Shown piece after piece: positions 1 through 11,964 of a DNA stretch of 64,000 nt; the stretch's first letter is position 1, and every line of letters begins with the position of its first letter. The notes beneath the pieces are model-generated. The model ran no database searches. It was not told where the DNA came from and was given only the letters and a program-made list of their open reading frames with translations. Both the position numbers and the translations under genes were made by a program. This DNA comes from Balanoglossus misakiensis (Eukaryota > Hemichordata), in the NCBI GenBank assembly GCA_040954595.2, contig CM082582.2:7316001-7380000 (forward strand), in the 5' to 3' direction.

Positions 1-3000
1 AATTGTCATTTTTTGATGATTTTCATGGGCTATAACCCATGGTTTTTGTGAAAAAATGAAGAAATTTTGATAATTCGCAAAGTCGAAAAATTGTCATTTT
101 TTGATGATTTTCATGGGCTATAACCCATGGTTTTTGTGAAAAAATGAAGAAATTTTGATAATTCGCAAAGTCGAAAAATTGTCATTTTTTGATGATTTTC
201 ATGGGCTATAACCCATGGTTTTTGTGAAAAAATGAAGAAATTTTGATCATTCGCAAAGTCGAAAAATTGTCATTTTTTGATGATTTTCATGGGCTATAAC
301 CCATGGTTTTTGTGAAAAAATGAAGAAATTTTGATAATTCGCAAAGTCGAAAAATTGTCATTTTTTGATGATTTTCATGGGCTATAACCCATGGTTTTTG
401 TGAAAAAATGAAGAAATTTTGATCATTCGCAAAGTCGAAGAATTGTCATTTTTTGATGATTTTCATGGGCTATAACCCATGGTTTTTGTGAAAAAATGAA
501 GAAATTTTGATCATTCGCAAAGTCGAAGAATTGTCATTTTTTGATGATTTTCATGGGCTATAACCCATGGTTTTTGTGAAAAAATGAAGAAATTTTGATC
601 ATTCGCAAAGTCGAAAAATTGTCATTTTTTGATGATTTTCATGGGCTATAACCCATGGTTTTTGTGAAAAAATGAAGAAATTTTGATCATTCGCAAAGTC
701 GAAAAATTGTCATTTTTTGATGATTTTCATGGGCTATAACCCATGGTTTTTGTGAAAAAATGAAGAAATTTTGATCATTCGCAAAGTCGAAAAATTGTCA
801 TTTTTTGATGATTTTCATGGGCTATAACCCATGGTTTTTGTGAAAAAATGAAGAAATTTTGATCATTCGCAAAGTCGAAAAATTGTCATTTTTTGATGAT
901 TTTCATGGGCTATAACCCATGGTTTTTGTGAAAAAATGAAGAAATTTTGATCATTCGCAAAGTCGAAAAATTGTCATTTTTTGATGATTTTCATGGGCTA
1001 TAACCCATGGTTTTTGTGAAAAAATGAAGAAATTTTGATTATTCGCAAAGTCGAAAAATTGTCATTTTTTGATGATTTTCATGGGCTATAACCCATGGTT
1101 TTTGTGAAAAAATGAAGAAATTTTGATTATTCGCAAAGTCGAAAAATTGTCATTTTTTGATGATTTTCATGGGCTATAACCCATGGTTTTTGTGAAAAAA
1201 TGAAGAAATTTTGATAATTCGCAAAGTCGAAAAATTTTCATTTTTTGATGATTTTCATGGGCTATAACCCATGGTTTTTGTGAAAAAATGAAGAAATTTT
1301 GATAATTCGCAAAGTCGAAAAATTGTCATTTTTTGATGATTTTCATGGGCTATAACCCATGGTTTTTGTGAAAAAATGAAGAAATTTTGATAATTCGCAA
1401 AGTCGAAAAATTGTCATTTTTTGATGATTTTCATGGGCTATAACCCATGGTTTTTGTGAAAAAATGAAGAAATTTTGATCATTCGCAAAGTCGAAGAATT
1501 GTCATTTTTTGATGATTTTCATGGGCTATAACCCATGGTTTTTGTGAAAAAATGAAGAAATTTTGATCATTCGCAAAGTCGAAGAATTGTCATTTTTTGA
1601 TGATTTTCATGGGCTATAACCCATGGTTTTTGTGAAAAAATGAAGAAATTTTGATCATTCGCAAAGTCGAAGAATTGTCATTTTTTGATGATTTTCATGG
1701 GCTATAACCCATGGTTTTTGTGAAAAAATGAAGAAATTTTGATCATTCGCAAAGTCGAAAAATTGTCATTTTTTGATGATTTTCATGGGCTATAACCCAT
1801 GGTTTTTGTGAAAAAATGAAGAAATTTTGATCATTCGCAAAGTCGAAAAATTGTCATTTTTTGATGATTTTCATGGGCTATAACCCATGGTTTTTGTGAA
1901 AAAATGAAGAAATTTTGATCATTCGCAAAGTCGAAAAATTGTCATTTTTTGATGATTTTCATGGGCTATAACCCATGGTTTTTGTGAAAAAATGAAGAAA
2001 TTTTGATCATTCGCAAAGTCGAAAAATTGTCATTTTTTGATGATTTTCATGGGCTATAACCCATGGTTTTTGTGAAAAAATGAAGAAATTTTGATCATTC
2101 GCAAAGTCGAAAAATTGTCATTTTTTGATGATTTTCATGGGCTATAACCCATGGTTTTTGTGTAAAAATGAAGAAATTTTGATAATTCGCAAAGTCGAAA
2201 AATTGTCATTTTTTGATGATTTTCATGGGCTATAACCCATGGTTTTTGTGAAAAAATGAAGAAATTTTGATAATTCGCAAAGTCGAAAAATTGTCATTTT
2301 TTGATGATTTTCATGGGCTATAACCCATGGTTTTTGTGAAAAAATGAAGAAATTTTGATAATTCGCAAAGTCGAAAAATTGTCATTTTTTGATGATTTTC
2401 ATGGGCTATAACCCATGGTTTTTGTGAAAAAATGAAGAAATTTTGATAATTCGCAAAGTCGAAAAATTGTCATTTTTTGATGATTTTCATGGGCTATAAC
2501 CCATGGTTTTTGTGAAAAAATGAAGAAATTTTGATCATTCGCAAAGTCGAAAAATTGTCATTTTTTGATGATTTTCATGGGCTATAACCCATGGTTTTTG
2601 TGAAAAAATGAAGAAATTTTGATAATTCGCAAAGTCGAAAAATTGTCATTTTTTGATGATTTTCATGGGCTATAACCCATGGTTTTTGTGAAAAAATGAA
2701 GAAATTTTGATAATTCGCAAAGTCGAAAAATTGTCATTTTTTGATGATTTTCATGGGCTATAACCCATGGTTTTTGTGAAAAAATGAAGAAATTTTGATA
2801 ATTCGCAAAGTCGAAAAATTGTCATTTTTTGATGATTTTCATGGGCTATAACCCATGGTTTTTGTGAAAAAATGAAGAAATTTTGATCATTCGCAAAGTC
2901 GAAAAATTGTCATTTTTTGATGATTTTCATGGGCTATAACCCATGGTTTTTGTGAAAAAATGAAGAAATTTTGATAATTCGCAAAGTCGAAAAATTGTCA

Positions 3001-6000
3001 TTTTTTGATGATTTTCATGGGCTATAACCCATGGTTTTTGTGAAAAAATGAAGAAAATTTGATAATTCGCAAAGTCGAAAAATTGTCATTTTTTGATGAT
3101 TTTCATGGGCTATAACCCATGGTTTTTGTGAAAAAATGAAGAAAATTTGATAATTCGCAAAGTCGAAAAATTGTCATTTTTTGATGATTTTCATGGGCTA
3201 TAACCCATGGTTTTTGTGTAAAAATGAAGAAAATTTGATAATTCGCAAAGTCGAAAAATTTTCATTTTTTGATGATTTTCATGGGCTATAACCCATGGTT
3301 TTTGTGAAAAAATGAAGAAATTTTGATAATTCGCAAAGTCGGAAAATTTTCATTTTTTGATGATTTTCATGGGCTATAACCCATGGTTTTTGTGAAAAAA
3401 TGAAGAAATTTTGATCATTCGCAAAGTCGAAGAATTTTCATTTTTTGATGATTTTCATGGGCTATAACCCATGGTTTTTGTGAAAAAATGAAGAAATTTT
3501 GATCATTCGCAAAGTCGAAGAATTGTCATTTTTTGATGATTTTCATGGGCTATAACCCATGGTTTTTGTGAAAAAATGAAGAAATTTTGATAATTCGCAA
3601 AGTCGAAAAATTGTCATTTTTTGATGATTTTCATGGGCTATAACCCATGTTTTTTGTGAAAAAATGAAGAAATTTTGATAATTCGCAAAGTCGAAAAATT
3701 GTCATTTTTTGGTGATTTTCATAGGCTATAACCCATGGTTTTTGTGAAAAAATGAAGAAATTTTCATAATTCGCAAAGTCGAAAAATTGTCATTTTTTGA
3801 TGATTTTCATGGGCTATAACCCATGGTTTTTGTGAAAAAATGAAGAAATTTTCATAATTCGCAAAGTCGAAAAATTGTCATTTTTGATGATTTTCATAGG
3901 CTATAACCCATGGTTTTTGTGAAAAAATGAAGAAATTTTGATCATTCGCAAAGTCGAAGAATTGTCATTTTTTGATGATTTTCATGGGCTATAACCCATG
4001 GTTTTTGTGAAAAAATGAAGAAATTTTGATCATTCGCAAAGTCGAAAAATTGTCATTTTTTGATGATTTTCATGGGCTATAACCCATGGTTTTTGTGAAA
4101 AAATGAAGAAATTTTGATCATTCGCAAAGTCGAAAAATTGTCATTTTTTGATGATTTTCATGGGCTATAACCCATGGTTTTTGTGAAAAAATGAAGAAAT
4201 TTTGATCATTCGCAAAGTCGAAAAATTGTCATTTTTTGATGATTTTCATGGGCTATAACCCATGGTTTTTGTGAAAAAATGAAGAAATTTTGATCATTCG
4301 CAAAGTCGAAAAATTGTCATTTTTTGATGATTTTCATGGGCTATAACCCATGGTTTTTGTGTAAAAATGAAGAAATTTTGATCATTCGCAAAGTCGAAAA
4401 ATTGTCATTTTTTGATGATTTTCATGGGCTATAACCCATGGTTTTTGTGAAAAAATGAAGAAATTTTGATAATTCGCAAAGTCGAAAAATTGTCATTTTT
4501 TGATGATTTTCATGGGCTATAACCCATGGTTTTTGTGAAAAAATGAAGAAATTTTGATAATTCGCAAAGTCGAAAAATTGTCATTTTTTGATGATTTTCA
4601 TGGGCTATAACCCATGGTTTTTGTGAAAAAATGAAGAAATTTTGATCATTCGCAAAGTCGAAAAATTGTCATTTTTTGATGATTTTCATGGGCTATAACC
4701 CATGGTTTTTGTGAAAAAATGAAGAAATTTTGATAATTCGCAAAGTCGAAAAATTGTCATTTTTTGGTGATTTTCATAGGCTATAACCCATGGTTTTTGT
4801 GAAAAAATGAAGAAATTTTCATAATTCGCAAAGTCGAAAAATTGTCATTTTTTGATGATTTTCATGGGCTATAACCCATGGTTTTTGTGAAAAAATGAAG
4901 AAATTTTCATAATTCGCAAAGTCGAAAAATTGTCATTTTTGATGATTTTCATAGGCTATAACCCATGGTTTTTGTGAAAAAATGAAGAAATTTTGATCAT
5001 TCGCAAAGTCGAAGAATTGTCATTTTTTGATGATTTTCATGGGCTATAACCCATGGTTTTTGTGAAAAAATGAAGAAATTTTGATCATTCGCAAAGTAGA
5101 AAAATTGTCATTTTTTGATGATTTTCATGGGCTATAACCCATGGTTTTTGTGAAAAAATGAAGAAATTTTGATCATTCGCAAAGTCGAAAAATTGTCATT
5201 TTTTGATGATTTTCATGGGCTATAACCCATGGTTTTTGTGAAAAAATGAAGAAATTTTGATCATTCGCAAAGTCGAAAAATTGTCATTTTTTGATGATTT
5301 TCATGGGCTATAACCCATGGTTTTTGTGAAAAAATGAAGAAATTTTGATCATTCGCAAAGTCGAAAAATTGTCATTTTTTGATGATTTTCATGGGCTATA
5401 ACCCATGGTTTTTGTGAAAAAATGAAGAAATTTTGATCATTCGCAAAGTCGAAAAATTGTCATTTTTTGATGATTTTCATGGGCTATAACCCATGGTTTT
5501 TGTGTAAAAATGAAGAAATTTTGATCATTCGCAAAGTCGAAAAATTGTCATTTTTTGATGATTTTCATGGGCTATAACCCATGGTTTTTGTGAAAAAATG
5601 AAGAAATTTTGATAATTCGCAAAGTCGAAAAATTGTCATTTTTTGATGATTTTCATGGGCTATAACCCATGGTTTTTGTGAAAAAATGAAGAAATTTTGA
5701 TAATTCGCAAAGTCGAAAAATTGTCATTTTTTGATGATTTTCATGGGCTATAACCCATGGTTTTTGTGAAAAAATGAAGAAATTTTGATAATTCGCAAAG
5801 TCGAAAAATTGTCATTTTTTGATGATTTTCATGGGCTATAACCCATGGTTTTTGTGAAAAAATGAAGAAATTTTGATCATTCGCAAAGTCGAAAAATTGT
5901 CATTTTTTGATGATTTTCATGGGCTATAACCCATGGTTTTTGTGAAAAAATGAAGAAATTTTGATAATTCGCAAAGTCGAAAAATTGTCATTTTTTGATG

Positions 6001-9000
6001 ATTTTCATGGGCTATAACCCATGGTTTTTGTGAAAAAATGAAGAAATTTTGATAATTCGCAAAGTCGAAAAATTGTCATTTTTTGATGATTTTCATGGGC
6101 TATAACCCATGGTTTTTGTGAAAAAATGAAGAAATTTTGATAATTCGCAAAGTCGAAAAATTGTCATTTTTTGATGATTTTCATGGGCTATAACCCATGG
6201 TTTTTGTGAAAAAATGAAGAAATTTTGATAATTCGCAAAGTCGAAAAATTGTCATTTTTTGATGATTTTCATGGGCTATAACCCATGGTTTTTGTGAAAA
6301 AATGAAGAAATTTTGATCATTCGCAAAGTCGAAAAATTGTCATTTTTTGATGATTTTCATGGGCTATAACCCATGATTTTTGTGAAAAAATGAAGAAATT
6401 TTGATCATTCGCAAAGTCGAAAAATTGTCATTTTTTGATGATTTTCATGGGCTATAACCCATGGTTTTTGTGAAAAAATGAAGAAATTTTGATAATTCGC
6501 AAAGTCGAAAAATTGTCATTTTTTGATGATTTTCATGGGCTATAACCCATGGTTTTTGTGAAAAAATGAAGAAATTTTGATAATTCGCAAAGTCGAAAAA
6601 TTGTCATTTTTTGATGATTTTCATGGGCTATAACCCATGGTTTTTGTGAAAAAATGAAGAAATTTTGATAATTCGCAAAGTCGAAAAATTGTCATTTTTT
6701 GATGATTTTCATGGGCTATAACCCATGGTTTTTGTGAAAAAATGAAGAAATTTTGATAATTCGCAAAGTCGAAAAATTGTCATTTTTTGATGATTTTCAT
6801 GGGCTATAACCCATGGTTTTTGTGAAAAAATGAAGAAATTTTGATAATTCGCAAAGTCGAAAAATTGTCATTTTTTGATGATTTTCATGGGCTATAACCC
6901 ATGGTTTTTGTGAAAAAATGAAGAAATTTTGATAATTCGCAAAGTCGAAAAATTGTCATTTTTTGATGATTTTCATGGGCTATAACCCATGGTTTTTGTG
7001 AAAAAATGAAGAAATTTTGATCATTCGCAAAGTCGAAAAATTGTCATTTTTTGATGATTTTCATGGGCTATAACCCATGGTTTTTGTGAAAAAATGAAGA
7101 AATTTTGATAATTCGCAAAGTCGAAAAATTGTCATTTTTTGATGATTTTCATGGGCTATAACCCATGGTTTTTGTGAAAAAATGAAGAAATTTTGATAAT
7201 TCGCGAAGTCGAAAAATTGTCATTTTTTGATGATTTTCATGGGCTATAACCCATGGTTTTTGTGAAAAAATGAAGAAATTTTGATAATTCGCAAAGTCGA
7301 AAAATTGTCATTTTTTGATGATTTTCATGGGCTATAACCCATGGTTTTTGTGAAAAAATGAAGAAATTTTGATCATTCGCAAAGTCGAAGAATTGTCATT
7401 TTTTGATGATTTTCATGGGCTATAACCCATGGTTTTTGTGAAAAAATGAAGAAATTTTGATCATTCGCAAAGTCGAAAAATTGTCATTTTTTGATGATTT
7501 TCATGGGCTATAACCCATGGTTTTTATGAAAAAATGAAGAAATTTTGATCATTCGCAAAGTCGAAAAATTGTCATTTTTTGATGATTTTCATGGGCTATA
7601 ACCCATGGTTTTTATGAAAAAATGAAGAAATTTTGATCATTCGCAAAGTCGAAAAATTGTCATTTTTTGATGATTTTCATGGGCTATAACCCATGGTTTT
7701 TGTGAAAAAATGAAGAAATTTTGATCATTCGCAAAGTCGAAAAATTGTCATTTTTTGATGATTTTCATGGGCTATAACCCATGGTTTTTGTGAAAAAATG
7801 AAGAAAATTTGATAATTCGCAAAGTCGAAAAATTGTCATTTTTTGATGATTTTTATGGGCTATAACCCATGGTTTTTGTGAAAAAATGAAGAAAATTTGA
7901 TAATTCGCAAAGTCGAAAAATTTTCATTTTTTGATGATTTTCATGGGCTATAACCCATGGTTTTTGTGTAAAAATGAAGAAATTTTGATAATTCGCAAAG
8001 TCGAAAAATTGTCATTTTTTGATGATTTTCATGGGCTATAACCCATGGTTTTTGTGAAAAAATGAAGAAATTTTGATAATTCGCAAAGTCGAAGAATTGT
8101 CATTTTTTGATGATTTTCATGGGCTATTTTTTGATGATTTTCATGGGCTATAACCCATGGTTTTTATGAAAAAATGAAGAAATTTTGATCATTCGCAAAG
8201 TCGAAAAATTGTCATTTTTTGATGATTTTCATGGGCTATAACCCATGGTTTTTGTGAAAAAATGAAGACATTTTGATCATTCGCAAAGTCGAAAAATTGT
8301 CATTTTTTGATGATTTTCATGGGTTATAACCCATGGTTTTTGTGAAAAAATGAAGACATTTTGATCATTCGCAAAGTCGAAAAATTGTCATTTTTTGATG
8401 ATTTTCATGGGCTATAACCCATGGTTTTTGTGAAAAAATGAAGAAATTTTGATCATTCGCAAAGTCGAAAAATTGTCATTTTTTGATGATTTTCATGGGC
8501 TATAACCCATGTTTTTTGTGAAAAAATGAAGAAATTTTGATAATTCGCAAAGTCGAAAAATTGTCATTTTTTGATGATTTTCATGGGCTATAACCCATGG
8601 TTTTTGTGAAAAAATGAAGAAATTTTGATAATTCGCAAAGTCGAAAAATTGTCATATTTTGATGATTTTCATGGGCTATAACCCATGGTTTTTGTGAAAA
8701 AATGAAGAAATTTTGATAAGTCGAAAAATTGTCATTTTTTGATGATTTTCATGGGCTATAACCCATGGTTTTTGTGAAAAAATAAAGAAATTTTGATAAT
8801 TCGCAAAGTCGAAAAATTGTCATTTTTTGATGATTTTCATGGGCTATAACCCATGGTTTTTGTGAAAAAATGAAGAAATTTTGATCATTCGCAAAGTCGA
8901 AGAATTGTCATTTTTTGATGATTTTCATGGGCTATAACCCATGGTTTTTGTGAAAAAATGAAGAAATTTTGATCATTCGCAAAGTCGAAAAATTGTCATT

Positions 9001-11610
9001 TTTTGATGATTTTCATGGGCTATAACCCATGGTTTTTGTGAAAAAATGAAGAAATTTTGATCATTCGCAAAGTCGAAAAATTGTCATTTTTTGATGATTT
9101 TCATGGGCTATAACCCATGGTTTTTGTGTAAAAATGAAGAAATTTCGATAATTCGCAAAGTCGAAAAATTGTCATTTTTTGATGATTTTCATGGGCTATA
9201 ACCCATGGTTTTTGTGAAAAAATGAAGAAATTTTGATAATTCGCAAAGTCGAAAAATTGTCATTTTTTGATGATTTTCATGGGCTATAACCCATGGTTTT
9301 TGTGAAAAAATGAAGAAATTTTGATAATTCGCAAAGTCGAAAAATTGTCATTTATTGATGATTTTCATGGGCTATAACCCATGGTTTTTGTGAAAAAATG
9401 AAGAAATTTTGATAATTCGCAAAGTCGAAAAATTGTCATATTTTGATGATTTTCATGGGCTATAACCCATGGTTTTTGTGAAAAAATGAAGAAATTTTGA
9501 TAATTCGCAAAGTCGAAAAATTGTCATTTTTTGATGATTTTCATGGGCTATAACCCATGGTTTTTGTGAAAAAATGAAGAAATTTTGATAATTCACAAAG
9601 TCGAAAAATTGTCATATTTTGATGATTTTCATGGGCTATAACCCATGGTTTTTGTGAAAAAATGAAGAAATTTTGATAATTCGCAAAGTCGAAAAATTGT
9701 CATATTTTGATCATTTTCATGGGCTATAACCCATGGTTTTTGTGAAAAAATGAAGAAATTTTGATAATTCGCAAAGTTGAAAAATTGTCATATTTTGATG
9801 ATTTTCATGGGCTATAACCCATGGTTTTTGTGAAAAAAAGAAGAAATTTTGATAATTCGCAAAGTCGAAAAATTGTCATATTTTGATGATTTTCATGGGC
9901 TATAACCCATGGTTTTTGTGAAAAAAAGAAGAAATTTTGATTATTCGCAATGTCGAAAAATTGTCATTTTTTGATGATTTTCATGGGCTATAACCCATGG
10001 TTTTTGTGAAAAAATGAAGAAATTTTGATAATTCGCAAAGTCGAAAAATTGTCATTTTTTGATGATTTTCATGGGCTATAACCCATGGTTTTTGTGAAAA
10101 AATGAAGAAATTTTGATAATTCGCAAAGTCGAAAAATTGTCATTTTTTGATGATTTTCATGGGCTATAACCCATGGTTTTTGTGAAAAAATGAAGAAATT
10201 TTGATAATTCGCAAAGTCAAAAATTTGTCATTTTTTGATGATTTTCATGGGCTATAACCCATGGTTTTTGTGAAAAAATGAAGAAATTTTGATAATTCGC
10301 AAAGTCGAAAAATTGTCATTTTTTGATGATTTTCATGGGCTATAACCCATGTTTTTTGTGAAAAAATGAAGAAATTTTGATAATTCGCAAAGTCGAAAAA
10401 TTGTCATTTTTGATGATTTTCATGGGCTATATATAACCCATGGTTTTTGTGAAAAAATGAAGAAATTTTGATAATTCGCAAAGTCGAAAAATTGTCATTT
10501 TTTGATGATTTTCATGGGCTATAACCCATGGTTTTTGTGAAAAAATGAAGAAATTTTGATAATTCGCAAAGTCGAAAAATTGTCATTTTTTGATGATTTT
10601 CATGGGCTATAACCCATGGTTTTTGTGAAAAAATGAAGAAATTTTGATAATTCGCAAAGTCGAAAAATTGTCATTTTTTGATGATTTTCATGGGCTATAA
10701 CCCATGGTTTTTGTGAAAAAATGAAGAAATTTTCATAATTCGCATAGTCGAAAAATTGTCATTTTTTGATGATTTTCATGGGCTATAACCCATGGTTTTT
10801 GTGAAAAAATGAAGAAATTTTGATAATTCGCAAAGTCGAAAAATTGTCATTTTTTGATGATTTTCATGGGCTATAACCCATGGTTTTTGTGAAAAAATGA
10901 AGAAATTTTGATAATTCGCAAAGTCGAAAAATTGTCATTTTTTGATGATTTTCATGGGCTATAACCCATGGTTTTTGTGAAAAAATGAAGAAATTTTGAT
11001 AATTCGCAAAGTCGAAAAATTGTCATTTTTTGATGATTTTCATGGGCTATAACCCATGGTTTTTGTGAAAAAATGAAGAAATTTTCATAATTCGCATAGT
11101 CGAAAAATTGTCATTTTTTGATGATTTTCATGGGCTATAACCCATGGTTTTCGTGAAAAAATGAAGAAATTTTGATAATTCGCAAAGTCGAAAAATTGTC
11201 ATTTTTTGATGATTTTCATGGGCTATAACCCATGTTTTTTTTTGAAAAAATGAAGAAATTTTGATAATTCGCAAAGTCAAAAATTTGTCATTTTTTGATG
11301 ATTTTCATGGGCTATAACCCATGGTTTTTGTGAAAAAATGAAGAAATTTTGATAATTCGCAAAGTCGAAAAATTGTCATTTTTTGATGATTTTCATGGGC
11401 TATAACCCATGGTTTTTGTGAAAAAATGAAGAAATTTTGATAATTCGCATAGTCGAAAAATTGTCATTTTTTGATGATTTTCATGGGCTATAACCCATGG
11501 TTTTTGCGAAAAAATGAAGAAATTTTGATCATTCGCAAAGTCGAAAAATTGTCATTTTTTGATGATTTTCATGGGCTATAACCCATGGTTTATGGTTTTT
11601 GCGAAAAAAT
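1..11610. repeat. 88-bp tandem satellite array, about 132 copies, left edge truncated by the window
   Basis: The sequence repeats with an exact 88-bp period (monomer starts at 1, 89, 177 and so on) up to about 11,610. Every monomer carries the palindrome CATGGGCTATAACCCATG, with 6-bp arms around a 6-base loop, followed by A/T-rich tracts and the phrase ATTCGCAAAGTCGAA. Divergence is low and concentrated at a few diagnostic bases: GATAATTCGC versus GATCATTCGC, CGAAAAATT versus CGAAGAATT, TTGTC versus TTTTC, and TGTGAAAAA versus TGTGTAAAA. Variants occur in blocks, as expected for unequal crossing-over. There are no spacers and no coding potential. I do not recognise the family. Confidence 0.97.
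3690..5800. repeat. Higher-order duplication of about 12 satellite monomers
   Basis: A rare combination of variants (GGTGATTTTCATAGG, then two monomers with ATTTTCATAATTCGC, then a monomer missing one T, then CGAAGAATT monomers) occurs at about 3,711 and again at about 4,766. The offset of 1,055 bp equals twelve 88-bp monomers minus the shared 1-bp deletion. Farther right, the TGTGTAAAA marker recurs at 4,358 and 5,501 (offset 1,143), so the second copy has gained one more monomer. Confidence 0.85.
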
Positions 11611-11964
11611 GAAGCAATAGTTTACCCACCTGAGTGATCGAAGTGTTTACGAGGAACGTAACTCTACATCTTATGGCGCTAATGGCATGAATATCTCGCC
11701 GCCAAATGTGGTGTACGACTTAAGCTCACGTGACTTGTGAGTTACGTGAGCAAACCACCCCAATTGACCCCCGGCCCAACTTTGGCATTATAGTACAGAG
11801 ACTCAGACAGACTGCCTGCATAACTGTGCTTGTACGGTTTCCACCTCGTTTATTGATAAAATGAAAGTGCTTTCCTGCCTTCCTCGTGGTGGAAACTGCG
11901 CCTTGTTAATCAACAACGTTCCTCGTAAATACTTCGATCACTCAGGTGGGTAAACTATTGCTTC
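11611..11964. repeat. 49-bp inverted repeat flanking the promoter of the first thioesterase-like gene
   Basis: The left arm at 11,611-11,659 is the reverse complement of 11,916-11,964 with one mismatch (48/49). The right arm is not a free repeat: it is the last 30 bp of exon 1 plus the first 19 bp of intron 1 of the adjacent gene, including the GTGGGT donor. The left arm starts exactly where the satellite stops, and GAAG is shared by both. It is therefore best read as a small inverted duplication of gene sequence at the array edge. Confidence 0.9.
11660..11860 (+). promoter_or_regulatory. Upstream region of thioesterase-like copy 1 with palindromic E-box element
   Basis: The 200 bp before the start codon hold an imperfect palindrome at 11,724-11,734 / 11,741-11,751 (GCTCACGTGAC and GTTACGTGAGC, 10 of 11 pairs, 6-base spacer) that includes the E-box CACGTG. 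At 11,760-11,770 is CCAATTGACCC, a word also found upstream of copies 3, 4 and 5 (as CCCAAATTGACCCT). No TATA box is evident. Promoter function is inferred from position and conservation between paralogues. Confidence 0.4.

Noticed and set aside
1-11610. A CRISPR-like or gene-bearing repeat array
   Set aside because: Units are head-to-tail with no spacers, every frame is interrupted in each monomer, and the surrounding genes are spliced animal genes.
11611-11964. A MITE with 49-bp terminal inverted repeats
   Set aside because: The right arm is functional exon 1 and donor sequence shared with paralogues, and no target-site duplication is visible, so an inverted duplication explains it better.
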